DNA of 64,000 nucleotides from Cotesia glomerata (taxonomy: Eukaryota > Arthropoda > Insecta > Hymenoptera > Braconidae), in the NCBI RefSeq assembly GCF_020080835.1, contig NC_058159.1:24896474-24960473 (forward strand). Direction: 5' to 3'. How positions within the stretch are numbered: position 1 is the first letter of the stretch; every line of letters starts with the position of its first letter. Below, piece by piece: positions 46,201 to 59,126 of this stretch. Position numbers and translations under genes: made by a program. The notes below the pieces were generated by a model. The model was not told the origin of the DNA, did not search any database, and was given only the letters and a program-made list of their open reading frames with translations.

Positions 46201-48394
46201 ATTAAATCAGTAAAAATCCAACCAACTCTTCTTAAATTAAGTTTTTGAGCTAATTCTTGGACTAATGGTTCTCTTTCATCGGGTAAAAGATTTATTGAGT
46301 CTCTTGTACTTTCCTAGATAATAAATCAAATTATTTTGAATAAATAAAAAATGGAATTGATAGTAAATTTATTTTTAAAAAAGTATCTACCTGAGGAGGC
46401 TCATAAATTGCAGAAACAACAGCTCGTATTCCAAGAGGAACGTCTGCATGAATTTCATATCTACCGTACAGATAACCCAAGCGTTGATGACCTGTGCTTC
46501 GCCAGTAATTAAGAAAGCGCTCGACTAAACTCGCGTTTTCAAAAACAACATTATCGATGTGTCGATAAGGCTGCCGATTTAGTGTTATTGCGTTTGGTTG
46601 ACATTTACTGCAAATACCACGTGGCCACGGTGGATGATCTTTACATCCTCTCTTTATACGACAACTGATGTCTTCTAATTGTAAAAATTTACCTCTAAAA
46701 ATAAAAAAATAAATTTCTTTAGTAAAAGCAATCAATCATTTTTATAATTATACTCTAATTATTATAGTTATATTATTTTATAGTCTCTTAGAAACAGGAA
46801 AACCTCTATATTTGCGAGAATTATTCATTGAAGATATTGATAGTCGAAGGTCACAAAGAATAGCTAGTAAAAAAAAATAATATTATTTTTAAAATACCAA
46901 ATTATGTAACAACTCCTTATGAAAATTCATTTGTAGTATCATCTATTTGACTTTGGCAAGAATTACCACAAGAAATAATTCAATCAAGCAGTATCGAGGT
47001 TTTGAAAAATCAAATTTATGATTACTTGTTAAATCTAGACTTTAAATAAAAATCGATTAAGTTAAATCTGATGTAAAAACTTATTATGATCTCTTTCTTT
47101 AACTTTTAATTTATAAGTTAATTTTAAGAAAAGATATTATTAAGAAACAATTATAATATTAAAATGTACACACAATAAAACAATAAAATTATGTAAGTTG
47201 CCATACGGCCTGTGCCTTGGCATATGTTAATAAAGAATAATAATAATAATTGAAATTACCTATCTACTCCGGCAGTGAGTTTTCTAAGATAAGAGTGAAA
47301 TGATAAATGTTTGACATTCTGTTCTTTCAAATAATTTTCATCGAATGGTTCCAGTGATGAGCAGTGGACACAACAACCATTAGCTCCGTGCTTGCATCTG
47401 TGATTGTTAAAATATAATCATTAATAATTGTAAAAATTTTAACGTGTTATATGATTTATAAAAAATTACAATTTCTCGTCGCGTTTACGTTGGATTTTTC
47501 CATCCATTTTCCACAGTTGCTCGTCCACATCATCGATCTCGGTAGTGGTTACAGGTCTTACAGTTACGGGAATTGAAGCTGCTGACGTCGATGTAGAAGG
47601 TAAACCTTTACTCGTGCTCGGCGTTACATCCATAGGAACTGGATCTATGATAATTAAATTTTTGTTATAAATTAAGATATTTAAATAAGTAAAAAATAAA
47701 AAATACATACTCGAATCTGCGGTACTAGTTGTGGGAGTATTCCAAAGAAGAGTACCGTTAACTGGTGCAAGATAAAGCATGTCACCATGGCCGAGTCCAC
47801 ACGCTGAGACTGACTTACTTTTGTTGGATATAAGCTCATCTTTGTGATTCCTTTGTTTGAATAAACTGAATCCAAAGCTGTTCAATTGAAATTCTTCATA
47901 AACCTGCCCACAAATATTTATTATTATCAAAATTATTTAAATAAATAAAAAAAAATTTACCAGCTATATTAGTTTAAAAAATTTACCTTTTCAAAGAGAC
48001 TACAAACAGTGTCTGTAGGGTCAATATTAATTCTTTTTGTTCCTTCGGGTGACTGAACTCGCAGCGTCTAAAATTAGAATTGGATTAAAAAATTTATATT
48101 TATTGACAATAAAGTCATAAAAATACGGATTCTAGATAAACAATATCAAATATACAACTAGTTGATACAATATAGATCATAGCAACCGTCTACTCAAAAA
48201 CTGACGCGTGTATTGCAGTAAACATTCTCGAAATTTATTTAAAATCCAAAGCTTATACCTAAAATTATCCACCAATAAAAATAACCTTGTAAATTTAACG
48301 AAGTAATAAATAATTAAAGCTATGATAAAATAATAATAATATAAGGTAATAATTAATAAAAAAATCTTACAATTTGTTTCAATGATTTTGACAT
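37296..48394 (-). CDS. Npl4: NPL4, cofactor of the p97/Cdc48 ATPase
   Basis: With Ufd1, NPL4 delivers ubiquitylated substrates to p97 for unfolding, for example in ER-associated degradation. Eleven minus-strand exons join in frame: 48394-48371, 48067-47987, 47903-47711, 47644-47470, 47397-47260, 46694-46391, 46313-46176, 46105-45958, 45884-45724, 38376-38225 and 37749-37296. They give 655 residues. The N-terminal ubiquitin-like UBX domain starts MSKSLKQI|TLRVQSPEGT. A Cys-rich zinc region follows (CKHGANGCCVHC; CRIKRGCKDHPPWPRGICSK), then the MPN-like NPL4 domain (NYWRSTGHQRLGYLYGRYEI). The C-terminal NZF ubiquitin-binding finger is WTCPHC-x(8)-LGSCEMCSLPR. The stop at 37296 directly follows LPR; a spliced last exon adding a residue or two cannot be excluded. 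Intron 9 (38377-45723) contains another gene. Confidence 0.94.
38761..39500 (+). promoter_or_regulatory. GC-richer promoter region of the nested RING/cyclophilin gene
   Basis: Markedly less AT-rich than the rest of the NPL4 intron. It has CTCGCCGCC before an ATG at 39210, TG-rich tracts near 39110-39160, and CGCGCGCGACC near 39477. Best read as the promoter and 5' UTR of the plus-strand gene whose coding exons start at 40812 or possibly earlier. Confidence 0.5.
40812..42912 (+). CDS. RING/B-box protein with a C-terminal degenerate cyclophilin domain, nested in NPL4
   Basis: Three exons, 40812-41129, 41326-41475 and 41578-42912, give 600 residues from the ATG at 40812. Residues 16-58 form a RING finger (LCGFCKQKYN; CKHYFCLRCIES; FCAHCWKR), as in E3 ubiquitin ligases. 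Residues about 109-140 are a B-box type 2 (CHTHGMPLTLWCSSCCILLC, then CATPHEHPGH). A helical coiled-coil-like segment and a Pro/Gln/Ser linker follow. The last 165 residues or so are a cyclophilin fold (NPYPMYYFNIEVNGSPHGRI; GYKGCSIFQCWEGESVITGD; GMVGSQFRIILQ). Positions equal to the catalytic Arg, Phe, Met and Gln of cyclophilin A read Q, E, S and I, so isomerase activity is unlikely. The domain order is that of a TRIM protein with cyclophilin replacing SPRY. An in-frame upstream exon (39806-39930) may extend the N-terminus. It lies on the strand opposite NPL4, in its intron 9. Confidence 0.88.
42913..45723 (+). other. 3' UTR of the nested gene and remainder of NPL4 intron 9
   Basis: No coding exon. 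It includes a long (TTA)n microsatellite at 43207-43278 and several poly-A signals, one strong candidate being AATAAA near 44051. GC-richer spots near 44090-44280 and 45060-45250 suggest a long 3' UTR. AT-rich low-complexity DNA makes up the rest. Confidence 0.4.
43207..43278. repeat. (TTA)n microsatellite
   Basis: About 23 uninterrupted TTA units in the probable 3' UTR of the nested RING/cyclophilin gene. Confidence 0.95.
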
Positions 48395-49454
48395 TTCGCC
48401 GGTGACTATGATGCATCAGCTGTTCTTTATTTCAGTGTGTTAAACCCGCTTGTCTGGGTATCCGCAAATCTCCAGTGCGCTGTTTTCAACGCCGTTATTC
48501 TTATCGAGAATAGAGTGCGCCTTAACACTTGTATCACTCGTTATGTTGTTATATATATGTAGGTGTATACCTACATGCACATAATATAAAATATATAATA
48601 TATAAGTATATTAAATAAGTATATAAAATGAGTGTTGTGTTTTAGATGAAAAATTTCTGCCGAGTCAACTTGCTGGTGGGCAACCTAACCTCAATGGACT
48701 TACGTGTAGACGAATCGATTCTTGGCAAATAAATATCAGGATATCGTAATCAATCTTTATATATATATATACCAAATACACACTTTTTTAACCCGTGTAT
48801 TTTTTGTTAATTATTTTTGCAGCACAAAATTACAAGTATAATTTAATAAAAATAAATAATAAATTAATGAAAATCACTGTGATGTTTGCACCGACACAAT
48901 ATTTAAAGAGAACTAAATATTTAAAGGGACTTTATATATACTCTAAATATTAAAAATATTAACATACCATCATGTGCATCAGGACACGAGACACAAATAA
49001 ATAGTCAGGAGGACCTCTTTGTTGTGGTAGTAGTCACGTTGTCTTTGTCTCTACAAGTTAATTCTTCGTCTGTTTCATTACCAACACCATCGAACGAGTA
49101 AACGTTACACTACTTTAAAGGTATGTACGTGCGTATATCAACTTCTTGAATATCAAGAATGAGTAAGCGTTATAACTTATAATATAACAATAACGAGTAG
49201 TTGTATTCGTCTATACGCTCTACAGTGCGTTCGAATAGGTAAAAATTGATATTATATATTTTTAATTATATTAATTTAATTTTTATTTTACTAGACAGTT
49301 CGAGTAGCAGTGTATGCGCGCGTGAGCTTTATTTTATTTAAGTGAAGCAACTTTATAATGAGTAATGAGTATCAAGCAAGGCTATATAGCAGCATGCGTC
49401 GATATGTATATCTACACTTCACAGGGTCATTTACCAACTGCCTTCTACAGTTAA

Positions 49455-49524
<70 letters not shown>

Positions 49525-50586
49525 CTTCTGAATAATATGCTTATCATAAAACAAATGAATGAGTTATATTGATATTCGACAAATAATTCTTCTTCCTGAT
49601 GAAGGTGATGAGGACGGCGGTAAAATACTTTACGTGATTTATGTCTACTCTGATAAACTATCTGAGCTGTTAAATATATATATCAAAGCTTTGGTCTTTC
49701 GCGTATCGTGATTGACATTAATTTTTCAGCACGTTGCTGCATTGGCTTGCGCAGTTTCAAAATTGCGCAGTAAAATAAAATAACAAAAGTTGGCGGCTTT
49801 TGATTTTATTCAAACCTACATACTTTTGTATATGTTCTGCGTAAAATTAAAACTTTCTATTAACGGTAATGAGAACACTCTTAAAGTTCCTGGATGACCT
49901 CCTTTTTACTACTTTTTACTTACTTTTGCAAATTCAAACTCTACTGACAATCCCAACTTTACTTAGGGGTTTCTTCTTGCCAAGAATTATAACCGCTCTC
50001 TCTTTCTATTTATCAGTTTCTTCGTCTTTATCCATTACTTCTTCTCTTCTTCTTTCTCTTCCTCTTATTTTCGGTGGCCCTCAGCACGAGAGTTCTGATG
50101 CGCGTTTTAAATTTTCGTGGAGGATGCATTTGGTAGCCAGTAGTCATCTAGCTTAGAGGTGACTCCTCTTTATTATTCTGCTGCTTTTTCCAAATTATCA
50201 CTCATCATCTTCAGATTTATAAATTTTATATGTAAGTACTTATTAACTATCACTCATACTCCGTTTGAAAAATAAATAATTACTAATTTATACTTCAAGC
50301 GTCAACAATTAAATCAAAATCAGCTGATTGATTGACGCTGATAAAATCACTCACTGCTAATTAAATGACGTTGATCCAAGATTCACCAGCTTATTTGCTT
50401 GTTGCTTGTATTTACTTGTTGTTCTTTATTTCGATTGGTACGTGCAGCGACTGCTCGAGTCAGTGTCCGAATATTTTAATATTTCTATTCTTATCTACCG
50501 GTTGTTCGTTTGTTCTTTGTGATCTATTATTTAGTCTACACCCCTAAGAGCTTAAGAGTGATTATTATCTTTAATTATCAATCATA
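48395..50586. other. Divergent intergenic region between NPL4 and the PPPDE gene
   Basis: Holds the promoter of NPL4 (near 48395-48560) and that of the PPPDE-PUL gene. A 66-bp (AT)n tract lies at 49456-49522. Frames such as 49869-50156 have no recognisable protein character. Nothing else was identified. Confidence 0.45.
49456..49522. repeat. (AT)n microsatellite
   Basis: More than 30 AT units, almost uninterrupted. It produces a false poly-Ile/Tyr frame on the minus strand. Confidence 0.95.
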
Positions 50587-53500
50587 ATGTTGAGATACAT
50601 ATGGAGTTTACCTCCGATTGCTGTGAGTACTCATTCTTCTCACCAACTCGCAGTTCAGTGGATTCAAAAAATTTATTATTATCAAATATCTTTTTATAAT
50701 TAATAAGTATACATTGTTGTTATAAATAAATTAATGAGAAATTATTATTTTCAGAGGCATAAAAATATGGATGACAATGAAGAAATGGGTACGAAAGTGG
50801 AGCTTTACGTGTATGATTTGACCAAAGGAGCTGCTACGATAATGTCTCAACTTCTTATAGGTATATTTATCAATATTAAAATATCTTGAGTATGAAGTGA
50901 AGGATAAACTTGTCGTTATTAAATATAAAAATAAATATGAAAAATTATAATAAAACTAAAGATGAATAAACTGAGAAGGTAACGTCGTGAGAGTGATACA
51001 AAAATACAATCTAAATAAAAATCACGTGCTTGCCGGTCATCGGGTACATTTTTACACCAGTATCAACAACTTTTTATTTTATACATTGACCAATCAAGTG
51101 GACTCTAAGCATCACTTGTTACGAGTAGAGCTGCCAAATCCACTTGGTTCATGATCTTACTAAGAAACTTTAAATCATCCTCTATTTTAAATTCTTTTGT
51201 CTGTTATTTTAATTTTGTATGTTTGTTAATTCTTGTGACACTGATTGCTTGTTCCAGCCAAAATATTTTGTTTGATTACATTGGTTAAATAGGAACAATT
51301 TAGAACAACAAGTGCAAGTTAAAGTAAAGAAACACAGGGAAAGAATTATTTATATGCTTTGGCATGCAGAATCGCGGAAGCGCTTAGAAAATCACACATG
51401 GAATAAAATTAAGTACTAATCCTACTTGTCTCAAGGTTCATTTTAACAAGTCGAAATAACATTTAGTTATTTATAATTGACGTATCAATTTATTTTGCTA
51501 GTTCACGAGCTTCTTCAGTACCCAGACCCTTGAAGTATTTAGTTGTTTAAAATAATTAGACAGATCCTTGTCATTTTTAGATTCCTATTGTCGGAATCTT
51601 TCAGTTTAACTGGAACTCAGATATTTGTACTCAATTAGGCTTTACAGGCCATTTCTTATAATCTATTACTGGGTACACAAACTCGCAACCATGAGGAAGC
51701 GAGTTTAGTTTTGTTATATTTAGAAATTAGGTTGACAGCTTCTAAATGATTCTTAAAGTGTTTTCTTGTTCATGTGCAGTTATAATTATTAACATTTTAT
51801 TGTTTCAGGTCGACATTTGGACGGCATTTGGCATACAGCGATCGTCGCCTACGGACGTGAATATTTCTTCGGGCCATCTGGAATACAAAGTATTCGACCA
51901 GTAAGCATTTAATCAATGACTAATTATTTATTTATTTTCTCAATCTGTTAGCGGGAGAGCTATCACTTCTTTTCTTTATGATTATGATTATGACTCCTAT
52001 TATGATTAAACTTGACTAAAAAATAAAAGTAGCGATGAAACCCCAGTAGCCATACGATACGATCTTGTTCTGAGACGTGGACTAAATTTGGTGCGAGCGC
52101 TTCCAAAAATAATTTTACCCAACTCGAGCTTCTCTCACGCGGCCTCTCTCTCTCACGTCCCATACGCTTCCTGGTCACAACTCCTAGCGAGCGAATCACG
52201 CCGGTAAGTTCCGCGTACCGTGTCTTATCTTTACACCCGTGTTTCTTTATTTTAAACTAAATATTCACCACTAATCCGCCATCTTTTCTGTTTAATATTT
52301 TGTGTTTTTCCAGTTATCATTAATGCTTTCAAAAATAGTTTCTTTAAAATTTCATCACTCGCTTACTAGTTACCGAAATTTATGAACTGTCAGTGAGTGT
52401 GTCAGTGCAATTTCATAAAATTTTAATTTATATGTTAGTTATTATATTTTTATTTAATTATTATTACTCAAATTGTTGAAACAAATCACAAGCGCGAGTT
52501 TATTTTTAGTTATAGTTACTGTTGCGTTAGAGTCCGCTCCAAAATTAAAAATTTTATTAATAGAAAAATATGTTTACGTGAAATAATAAAATAAACTAAA
52601 AGTTTCAAGTACAATTTTGTATTATTGATATTTTTATTTATTTATTTATTTTTTTTTAATTACAGGGAGGAACTGTTCTTGGTGAACCTCAACGAGTGGA
52701 AAAACTAGGCGATACATTTCTACCTTATTCGGTATTTCTGGAGTACATTAACGGATTGGGAACATCAAAATTCGCGTGAGTAATTGGTACTTTAATAACT
52801 TTTATTTTTGTTTATAACTTATTACTATTAATCTAATAAAAGATGATGATATTATAATATAAAATAAATTCGCTTACACATTGCTTACACATACGATGTC
52901 TTTGGCACAGGGCCGGCACATATCATCTTCTCAGACTCAACTGTAACAATTTCTCTGACGAGGTGAGCAACTTCCTGGTGGGCAGCGGTATTCCAAAATA
53001 CATTCTCGACTTACCTGAAGAAATAATCAAGACGTGAGTGTCATCGCGGGAGAAAATAAAAAAATAGTAACAAGAGAGTCATACTTATTAATAGTTAAAC
53101 AACTTGACACAACTTGTCTCATGCAGGCCCATAGGACAGGCACTAGCACCACTGATAGAAACCCTCGCAAACAGTGCGAGCGCCGGATTCACAGTCAGGC
53201 ACAGATTCGTCGAGCCAAGGATTCAACGTGAGGTCTCACCAGAGTATCAGCTTCTTAACACTGCGATCGAGGAAGCACGGCTCAATTCAATAGCTTTGGA
53301 GGAGAGGCGAAACGTGCTGAACGAGAAGCTTGCTAAGAAGGAGCGGAAAAAGAAAAAGAAGAAGAAGGAGAAACACGATAAATCCAAAGGAAGTGGTAGT
53401 GAGAGTAACAGTACAGGACCTAGTAATTATTCTACAATGGCAGATAGTGAAGGTTAATTTATTAGTTCATAATTATTTGTATTATTAATATTATTGTAGC

Positions 53501-55336
53501 TTAATTGTTTTATATTAAGTTGTTAATTTTGATGTTTTAGTAGCGGAAATGCAACCAACAAATGGCGACATGGGCGCAGAAATGTTGCCCTCTGATCGAG
53601 TTCTTCAGATGGAAGCTGATGAAAGACGCGAACTTGAGGAAAGAAAACGTCAGAGAGATCCTCCAATTGTATTCAAGGAATTGACAGATCTTGCAGCTGA
53701 ATTCGATGATCTTTGTCGCTTACTCGAGGGAAAGCTCAATGAAACCGAGACAACAAATCTTGATGAGTTGCGCCAGTATGCATTAGAGAATGAAGGATCT
53801 TGGGCATTGGGTGATAACTTTTTAAATTTCATCGGTCAGTTTTAGTTTTTTTTTATTATTTTTTTTTTATTTATAAAGATGAATATTTATTGTGGAAATT
53901 TAATTTAACAGGGCGAATTTTGTACGACAAATCTTTGGACACTGCAGCGAAAGTGAAGCTACTGAATATCCTTGCAATCGCTGCGTTAAAAGATGACGTG
54001 ATTTTGTTATTACATCAAGATAGAAGGGAACATACGATAATGAATTATGCTTTTGACATTGACCGTCATCCAATTGAAGAGCAACTTCCGTTAGCACAAT
54101 TTGTAAGTTTAATATCAAATTTTACAAGATAAAACATTACAATTTAATGTTTTTAAATTAAATTTTACCAAAAAAAATTTTATAACTGCTTGCTTTTTTA
54201 TTTTTTCAGATCACTAACATGTTTGAAAATTTAAGTAGCTCAGAGTGGTTACTGTACATCTCAGAATGGCAGTACAACAATCAAGGTATCAGTAATATCA
54301 GAGTGACGACAAAGGTAGCAGTACACTCACTATTATCAGAGTCGGTAGATCTTCAAGCCTGTGGCGCGGCGATTATTCACAACCTTGCTTGCAAGGAGGT
54401 AAAAACTGTGGTCTGTATCCTTCTCGCTTTGTGTAATTGATGTTAAAAAAATATTTATTTAGTAAATGATTCAATTATTGTAACCCATTATAACGCCTGA
54501 ATCCGCTGATAACCGTCACATTGACTAATTTCTTTTTAAATAGAAGTGCTGCCTTTCATAAAAAAAAAAACAATCTTAATTTAAATAAACAAGCAAACAA
54601 CACATCTGAAATTAAAAAAACTATTATTGTTACCATATATTAATAATATGAATGATTAACTTTCATTATGCATTTATTTATTTAAAAAAAAAAAAAAAAA
54701 AAATAAACAAACAAATTATTTTTGTCGCTAAATGTTAAATTGCTTATCGGTGACAAGTTTAAAAGTCAATTTGTCTGTAGGGTTTGTGGATATTTTTTCA
54801 GAAAATGAACAAAAACAAAAAGCTACGGCAACTTTTACCGAAAGGCAGCAGTTCTAAGGTATTTTTATTCTCCAATCAATTATTAAATTCTTTATTAATG
54901 TTTAAATAAGGTAATTTGTTTGTTATTTTTTTTTTTAATCAGATTGTTCTAAAGATTATATTATAGATCTTTTAATTAAATATTTATTTTACTTTTATTT
55001 TGTTAACATAATACAATATTGTTACTCAAGTGTTTGTCAACATTATCAAATATTTAATGCTTATTATTATGATATTTTAAATTATTTTTTTCGTTATTTC
55101 AGGTATTTGATGATGTTGCTGTAGAATTGACAATGGCATTACTCCAGTACTTCAACGGCAACCCATCGGAGGAACACTTGTTTGCTTGCATGAAAGCCTT
55201 AGCACGCTTTACTCAAATCAGCGGTCATGAAGTACCTCAGCTCATTCAAATGATTGGCCCAGAGCCGAATAAATTTCGCGGAACATCACGAAGGATCGAC
55301 GAAATGATCGACGAAGTCAATAAGAAGCTGCGTTAA
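50587..55336 (+). CDS. PPPDE (deSUMOylase-type peptidase) plus PUL domain protein
   Basis: Eleven exons: 50587-50622, 50755-50860, 51809-51900, 52666-52775, 52911-53033, 53127-53452, 53541-53834, 53912-54102, 54210-54398, 54802-54858 and 55103-55336, joining in frame to 585 residues. The N-terminal PPPDE papain-like domain matches DESI1, with catalytic His in GRHLDGIWHTAIVAYG and catalytic Cys in RLNCNNFSDEV. PIGQALAPL marks its end. A Lys-rich coiled-coil linker follows (KKERKKKKKKKEKHDK). The C-terminal half (FDDLCRLLEGKLNE; WALGDNFLNFIGRILYDKSL; CGAAIIHNLACKE) looks like a PUL domain, which in Ufd3/PLAA binds Cdc48/p97. A role trimming SUMO or ubiquitin on p97 substrates is inferred. The start may instead be the ATG at 50767 in exon 2. 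The 57-nt exon at 54802 keeps the frame and could be optional. Divergent from NPL4. Confidence 0.88.
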
Positions 55337-56215
55337 TTTTATTTATTCGCCTTAAATAATTGCGTGAGATATTTTTTTTCGAAGTATTTCCGTTATAATA
55401 ATAATTATTATTATCACCGATTATTGATATCAAAACTCTGATAATAATTTTTATTTGTTGTCTTACATTTTTTTATACTTAATATTGATCTTTTTAGATA
55501 ATTCAATTGAATAATATTTTTATTTGGGTTTATTCAGAAGTGCAATCTGCTGTCGGAAATTTTAATTGCAGAATATAGAAAAAAATGCATTTGATATCTA
55601 ATTAGGTTTACTTAAATAAATTAATACTAATTTTAATAAAGCTGATTGAAAAAAAAAATCAGTAATGACAAATTATGTATACTAATGACTACTATTAAAT
55701 TGTTTATAAAAGTATGTGAATAGCTGTTAAGTGATTGTCAGATATAAATATTAATTATAGTTTAAATAAATATAAATAATCTATAAATCGTTAATGATTA
55801 TCATAACGTGTTCATCTTACTCGCCTATATAGGAAAGTGTTACTTTGATCCGCGAATAAGTACGTTAGATGAATAAAGTGCTAGCTGTAATACCCACACG
55901 ATTAGTTGTTAAATTGTGCTAGTTCCTCTCCTCGACTTAATTCTGAACATTGAAATTGTAGTCAAGGTTTTTATTCACTCGTTTATTCTCAAATCACTTC
56001 TTATCTACTTCATCTCTTGTTTATCACGCCAGGCAAAAAATCTCATTAAACAAGATAAATAGTATGATTATGCTTAAATATATACATTTTTAATTAAAGT
56101 CTAATGAAAAAAAGGCAATATGAGTTTTGTCAGAACAATGAAGCTGATAATCAGCTAGTGCACCTCCTGTGATACTGGTGATAGATGATACTCTCGCATT
56201 AATCAAACACCTATC
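55337..56215. other. Intergenic stretch before the SLC26 gene, including its likely 5' UTR
   Basis: No coding exon. The part at about 55830-56215 is less AT-rich and ends in the first exon of the SLC26 gene, just before CTATCA|GTAAGT at 56211-56222. Confidence 0.5.
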
Positions 56216-59126
56216 AGTAAGTTCAACTTTTTTTTTATTTGAGAATTATCAAATGGACGATCACTTTTACTATGCACTGAGAGAAAAAAGTTCTTTTGAA
56301 AAAAATGAGCAATGTTGTTATAAGAAATTAATTTGTTAAAAATTTTCAACAATTTTATTTTTTAGCTGAAGAAATCAAAATTTTTTTCAAAGTAATTTTT
56401 TTGTTGAAAAAAAGTTTTCTAGATTTGGGAAAAAACAAGTTTTAACGAAAATTCGCAAATTGTCTATCTCAAATTGTTTTTTTTTCTAATGAAAAAAACT
56501 ATTTTTCAACAAGAAAGTTACTATAAGAAAAATTTTTATTTCTTCAGCTAAGAAATAAAACTGTAGAAAATTTTTAACAAATTAATTTCTGATTACAACA
56601 TTTCTCATATTTTTCAAAAGAACTTTTTTTCTCTCAATGGATGATTAATATTTTTATTATTTTTTATAACTTTTAATGAAATTTATGTACAGTGGCTTCT
56701 AAAAATATAAACGAACGAGTATTAGATGTAGAATTGAACTGCCTGAAGCAACAATCAAAATTAAAACGTTTTATTCACCGACACATTCCTGTAACGCGAT
56801 GGCTACCAAATTACTCCCGATTTTATGGTGTTTCCGATTTTATCGCTGGTATAACTTTGGGGCTGACGATGATACCACAAAGTATTGCGTACGCTGCACT
56901 TGCTGGCTTAACTCCACAGGTATTTCATTCATTTAAATATTTAAATATAATAATATTCTAAAAATAGATTACCCGGTGATATCTTGATTGAAATATTTAC
57001 AGTACGGATTATACTCGTCATTTTTGGGTGGCTTTATCTATCTTATCTTCGGAACTATCAAAGAAGTGTCTATTGGTGCAACATCGCTGATGTCTCTTGT
57101 CACTGTTGAATACACGCGAGACATGCCCGTTGATTTTGTTATTCTTTTATGCTTTTTAGCAGGATGTACTGAGTTATTAATGGGACTTATGAATCTAGGT
57201 GGTATTTTTAATTCAAATTCACTGAAGTAAAAAATTTATTCTATAGATTATTTTATCATAAATAGGATTTTTGGTCGATTTTATTTCAATGTCTGTAACT
57301 AGTGGATTTACAAGCGCAACTTCGATCATCATAATTATGTCCCAATTACCCGGTCTCTTGGGTCTGAGATTCAAATGCGAAAATCTTACAGAAGGATTCA
57401 AAAAGTTGTATCAAAATTGGAGAAAAATACGGTTTAATGATTCAGTACTAGGAGTTTCGTGCATTATTTTTCTGCTAGCATTTCGAGTAAGTGAATAATT
57501 GATCAAATCCAATTAATTAATTATGCGCTCTTAGCTAAATAATAGATGTAATTTTTTCTTTAATTGCAGAAATTAAAAGACATTGATTGTTCTAAAATTA
57601 AGAGTAGAAACAAATCGTGGGGTCAATTAATACAGAAGACCTTGTGGTTCCTGTCGATATCGCGGAACGCAATAACTGTCTGTATAGCTTCTTTTATTAC
57701 ATACAATCATTATCAGAATGGAAGTTCAATATTTATAACATCAGGTTCTGTTACTCCTGGTCTTCCATCATTCAATCCTCCTCCTTTTTCTTCTCAAGTT
57801 GGAAATGTGACGTACAACTTTTTAGGCATGTGCTCCCATTTAGGCAGCGGAATCATCATGGTACCCTTGGTCGCTGTTTTGACAAATGTTGCTATTGCCA
57901 AAGCGTACGGTAAGTTTTTAATAAAATAATTTACCAAAAAATTAAATGGTATTAAAAGCGTATTAGGTTGGTTTTAGTACGCGATGGAACAGTAGAAGCG
58001 ACCCAAGAAATGCTGACTCTAGGTGTTTGTAATATTGCTGGCTCTTTTTTTTCATCAATGCCAACTTGTGGTGCATTTACTCGAAGTGCAGTCGGAAGTG
58101 CCAGTGGTATCCAGACACCCATGGCTGGACTATATTCTGGAATAATGACTCTGCTTGCTTTGAGCTTTCTTACTCCTTATTTTAGTTTCATACCCAAAGC
58201 TTCTCTTTCTGCGGTACTTATTAGCGCAGTTGTATTTTTAATTGATCTGAAAATATTTAGAATATTATGGAATGGCAGTAGTAAGTAAAAATTAAAAAAA
58301 ATCATATCTTTTTTCTTAAATTAATTGATACCTTTTACAGAAAGAGATATGATTACTGCGGGTAGTACATTTTTAATAAGTATTTTTATAAATGTTGAAT
58401 CTGGTCTTTTGTTTGGCACGTTAATTAATGCGTCATTTTTACTATATTTGTCGGCAAGACCATCTATCACCATTGATAAATGCAAGGTAGTATACCAATA
58501 CAAAAACAATACTTACTTTTTTTGTATTACCGATTAAATAATAATTATAAACAATCTTCAGACTGTTTATGGACTTGAATATGTCATAGTTAAACCAGAA
58601 ATCGGGCTGTTTTATCCAGCAATATCATACTTGACGAATAAAATAAATCGAATTGCTCGCAAAGAAGCTAAAGGTATTTATCCCGTAGTCGTCGACTTTA
58701 ATCGACTTCAGGGAATCGATTACACCGCGGCAAAAGGGATACAAGGCATACTATCTGATTTCGAGGGGAAATCTCAACCATTGATATTCTTAAATGTCAA
58801 TCCAAATGTCGTAACTTCCATCATACGTCTCAGCGGCATGAAAAATTTCAATGCAGTTTGTAATGAAGACGATCTCATTGACACGCTTAAGAGTGAGTTT
58901 CTTCAATAATTTCTCTGTTATTTTTTTTTAATAAAAAATTTTAATTGCAGATTTAGAGATAACTGAAAAAATTTACAAAGCTCAAGATTCATCTTTCAAA
59001 GAATTATTGAATAAATCTAGCGATTTCACTAGTCAAAATGAAATTACGAAAGAATCAGTACTCACTGAACGAGAATCTCTATTAACAAGTTATAAACCAA
59101 GTGAATTAAAATCTACTGATTGTTGA
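56216..59126 (+). CDS. SLC26A11-type sulfate/anion transporter
   Basis: Membrane anion transporter of the SulP/SLC26 family, most like sodium-independent SLC26A11. The start codon appears split: the last base of exon 1 is A at 56216, then GTAAGT, and exon 2 begins TGGCTTCT at 56693. Exons 56216, 56693-56919, 57003-57198, 57266-57486, 57570-57909, 57978-58280, 58341-58486, 58562-58892 and 58951-59126 give 646 residues. The SulP signature is present (ITLGLTMIPQSIAYAALAGL; LYSSFLGGFIYLIFGTIKEV), with about 12 hydrophobic segments. The family motif before the last helices is TQEMLTLGVCNIAGSFFSSM. The cytosolic STAS domain spans about residues 480-590 (YPVVVDFNRLQGIDYTAAKG). The tail is hydrophilic. 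An inverted-repeat element sits in intron 1. Confidence 0.92.
56274..56641. mobile_element. MITE in intron 1 of the SLC26 gene
   Basis: About 368 bp of long inverted repeat. The left arm begins CACTGAGAGAAAAAAGTTC and the right arm ends GAACTTTTTTTCTCTCAATG. The inner arms share ATTAATTTGTTAAAAATTTT and its complement. No ORF. It occupies most of the intron that splits the start codon. Confidence 0.75.

Noticed and set aside
49372..49554. Minus-strand ORF with poly-Ile/Tyr
   Set aside because: It is the translation of the (AT)n microsatellite.
49869..50547. Two hydrophobic plus-strand ORFs upstream of the PPPDE gene
   Set aside because: Composition is Phe/Leu/Ser-rich from pyrimidine tracts; no signal-peptide-plus-domain logic, no splice support and no recognised family.
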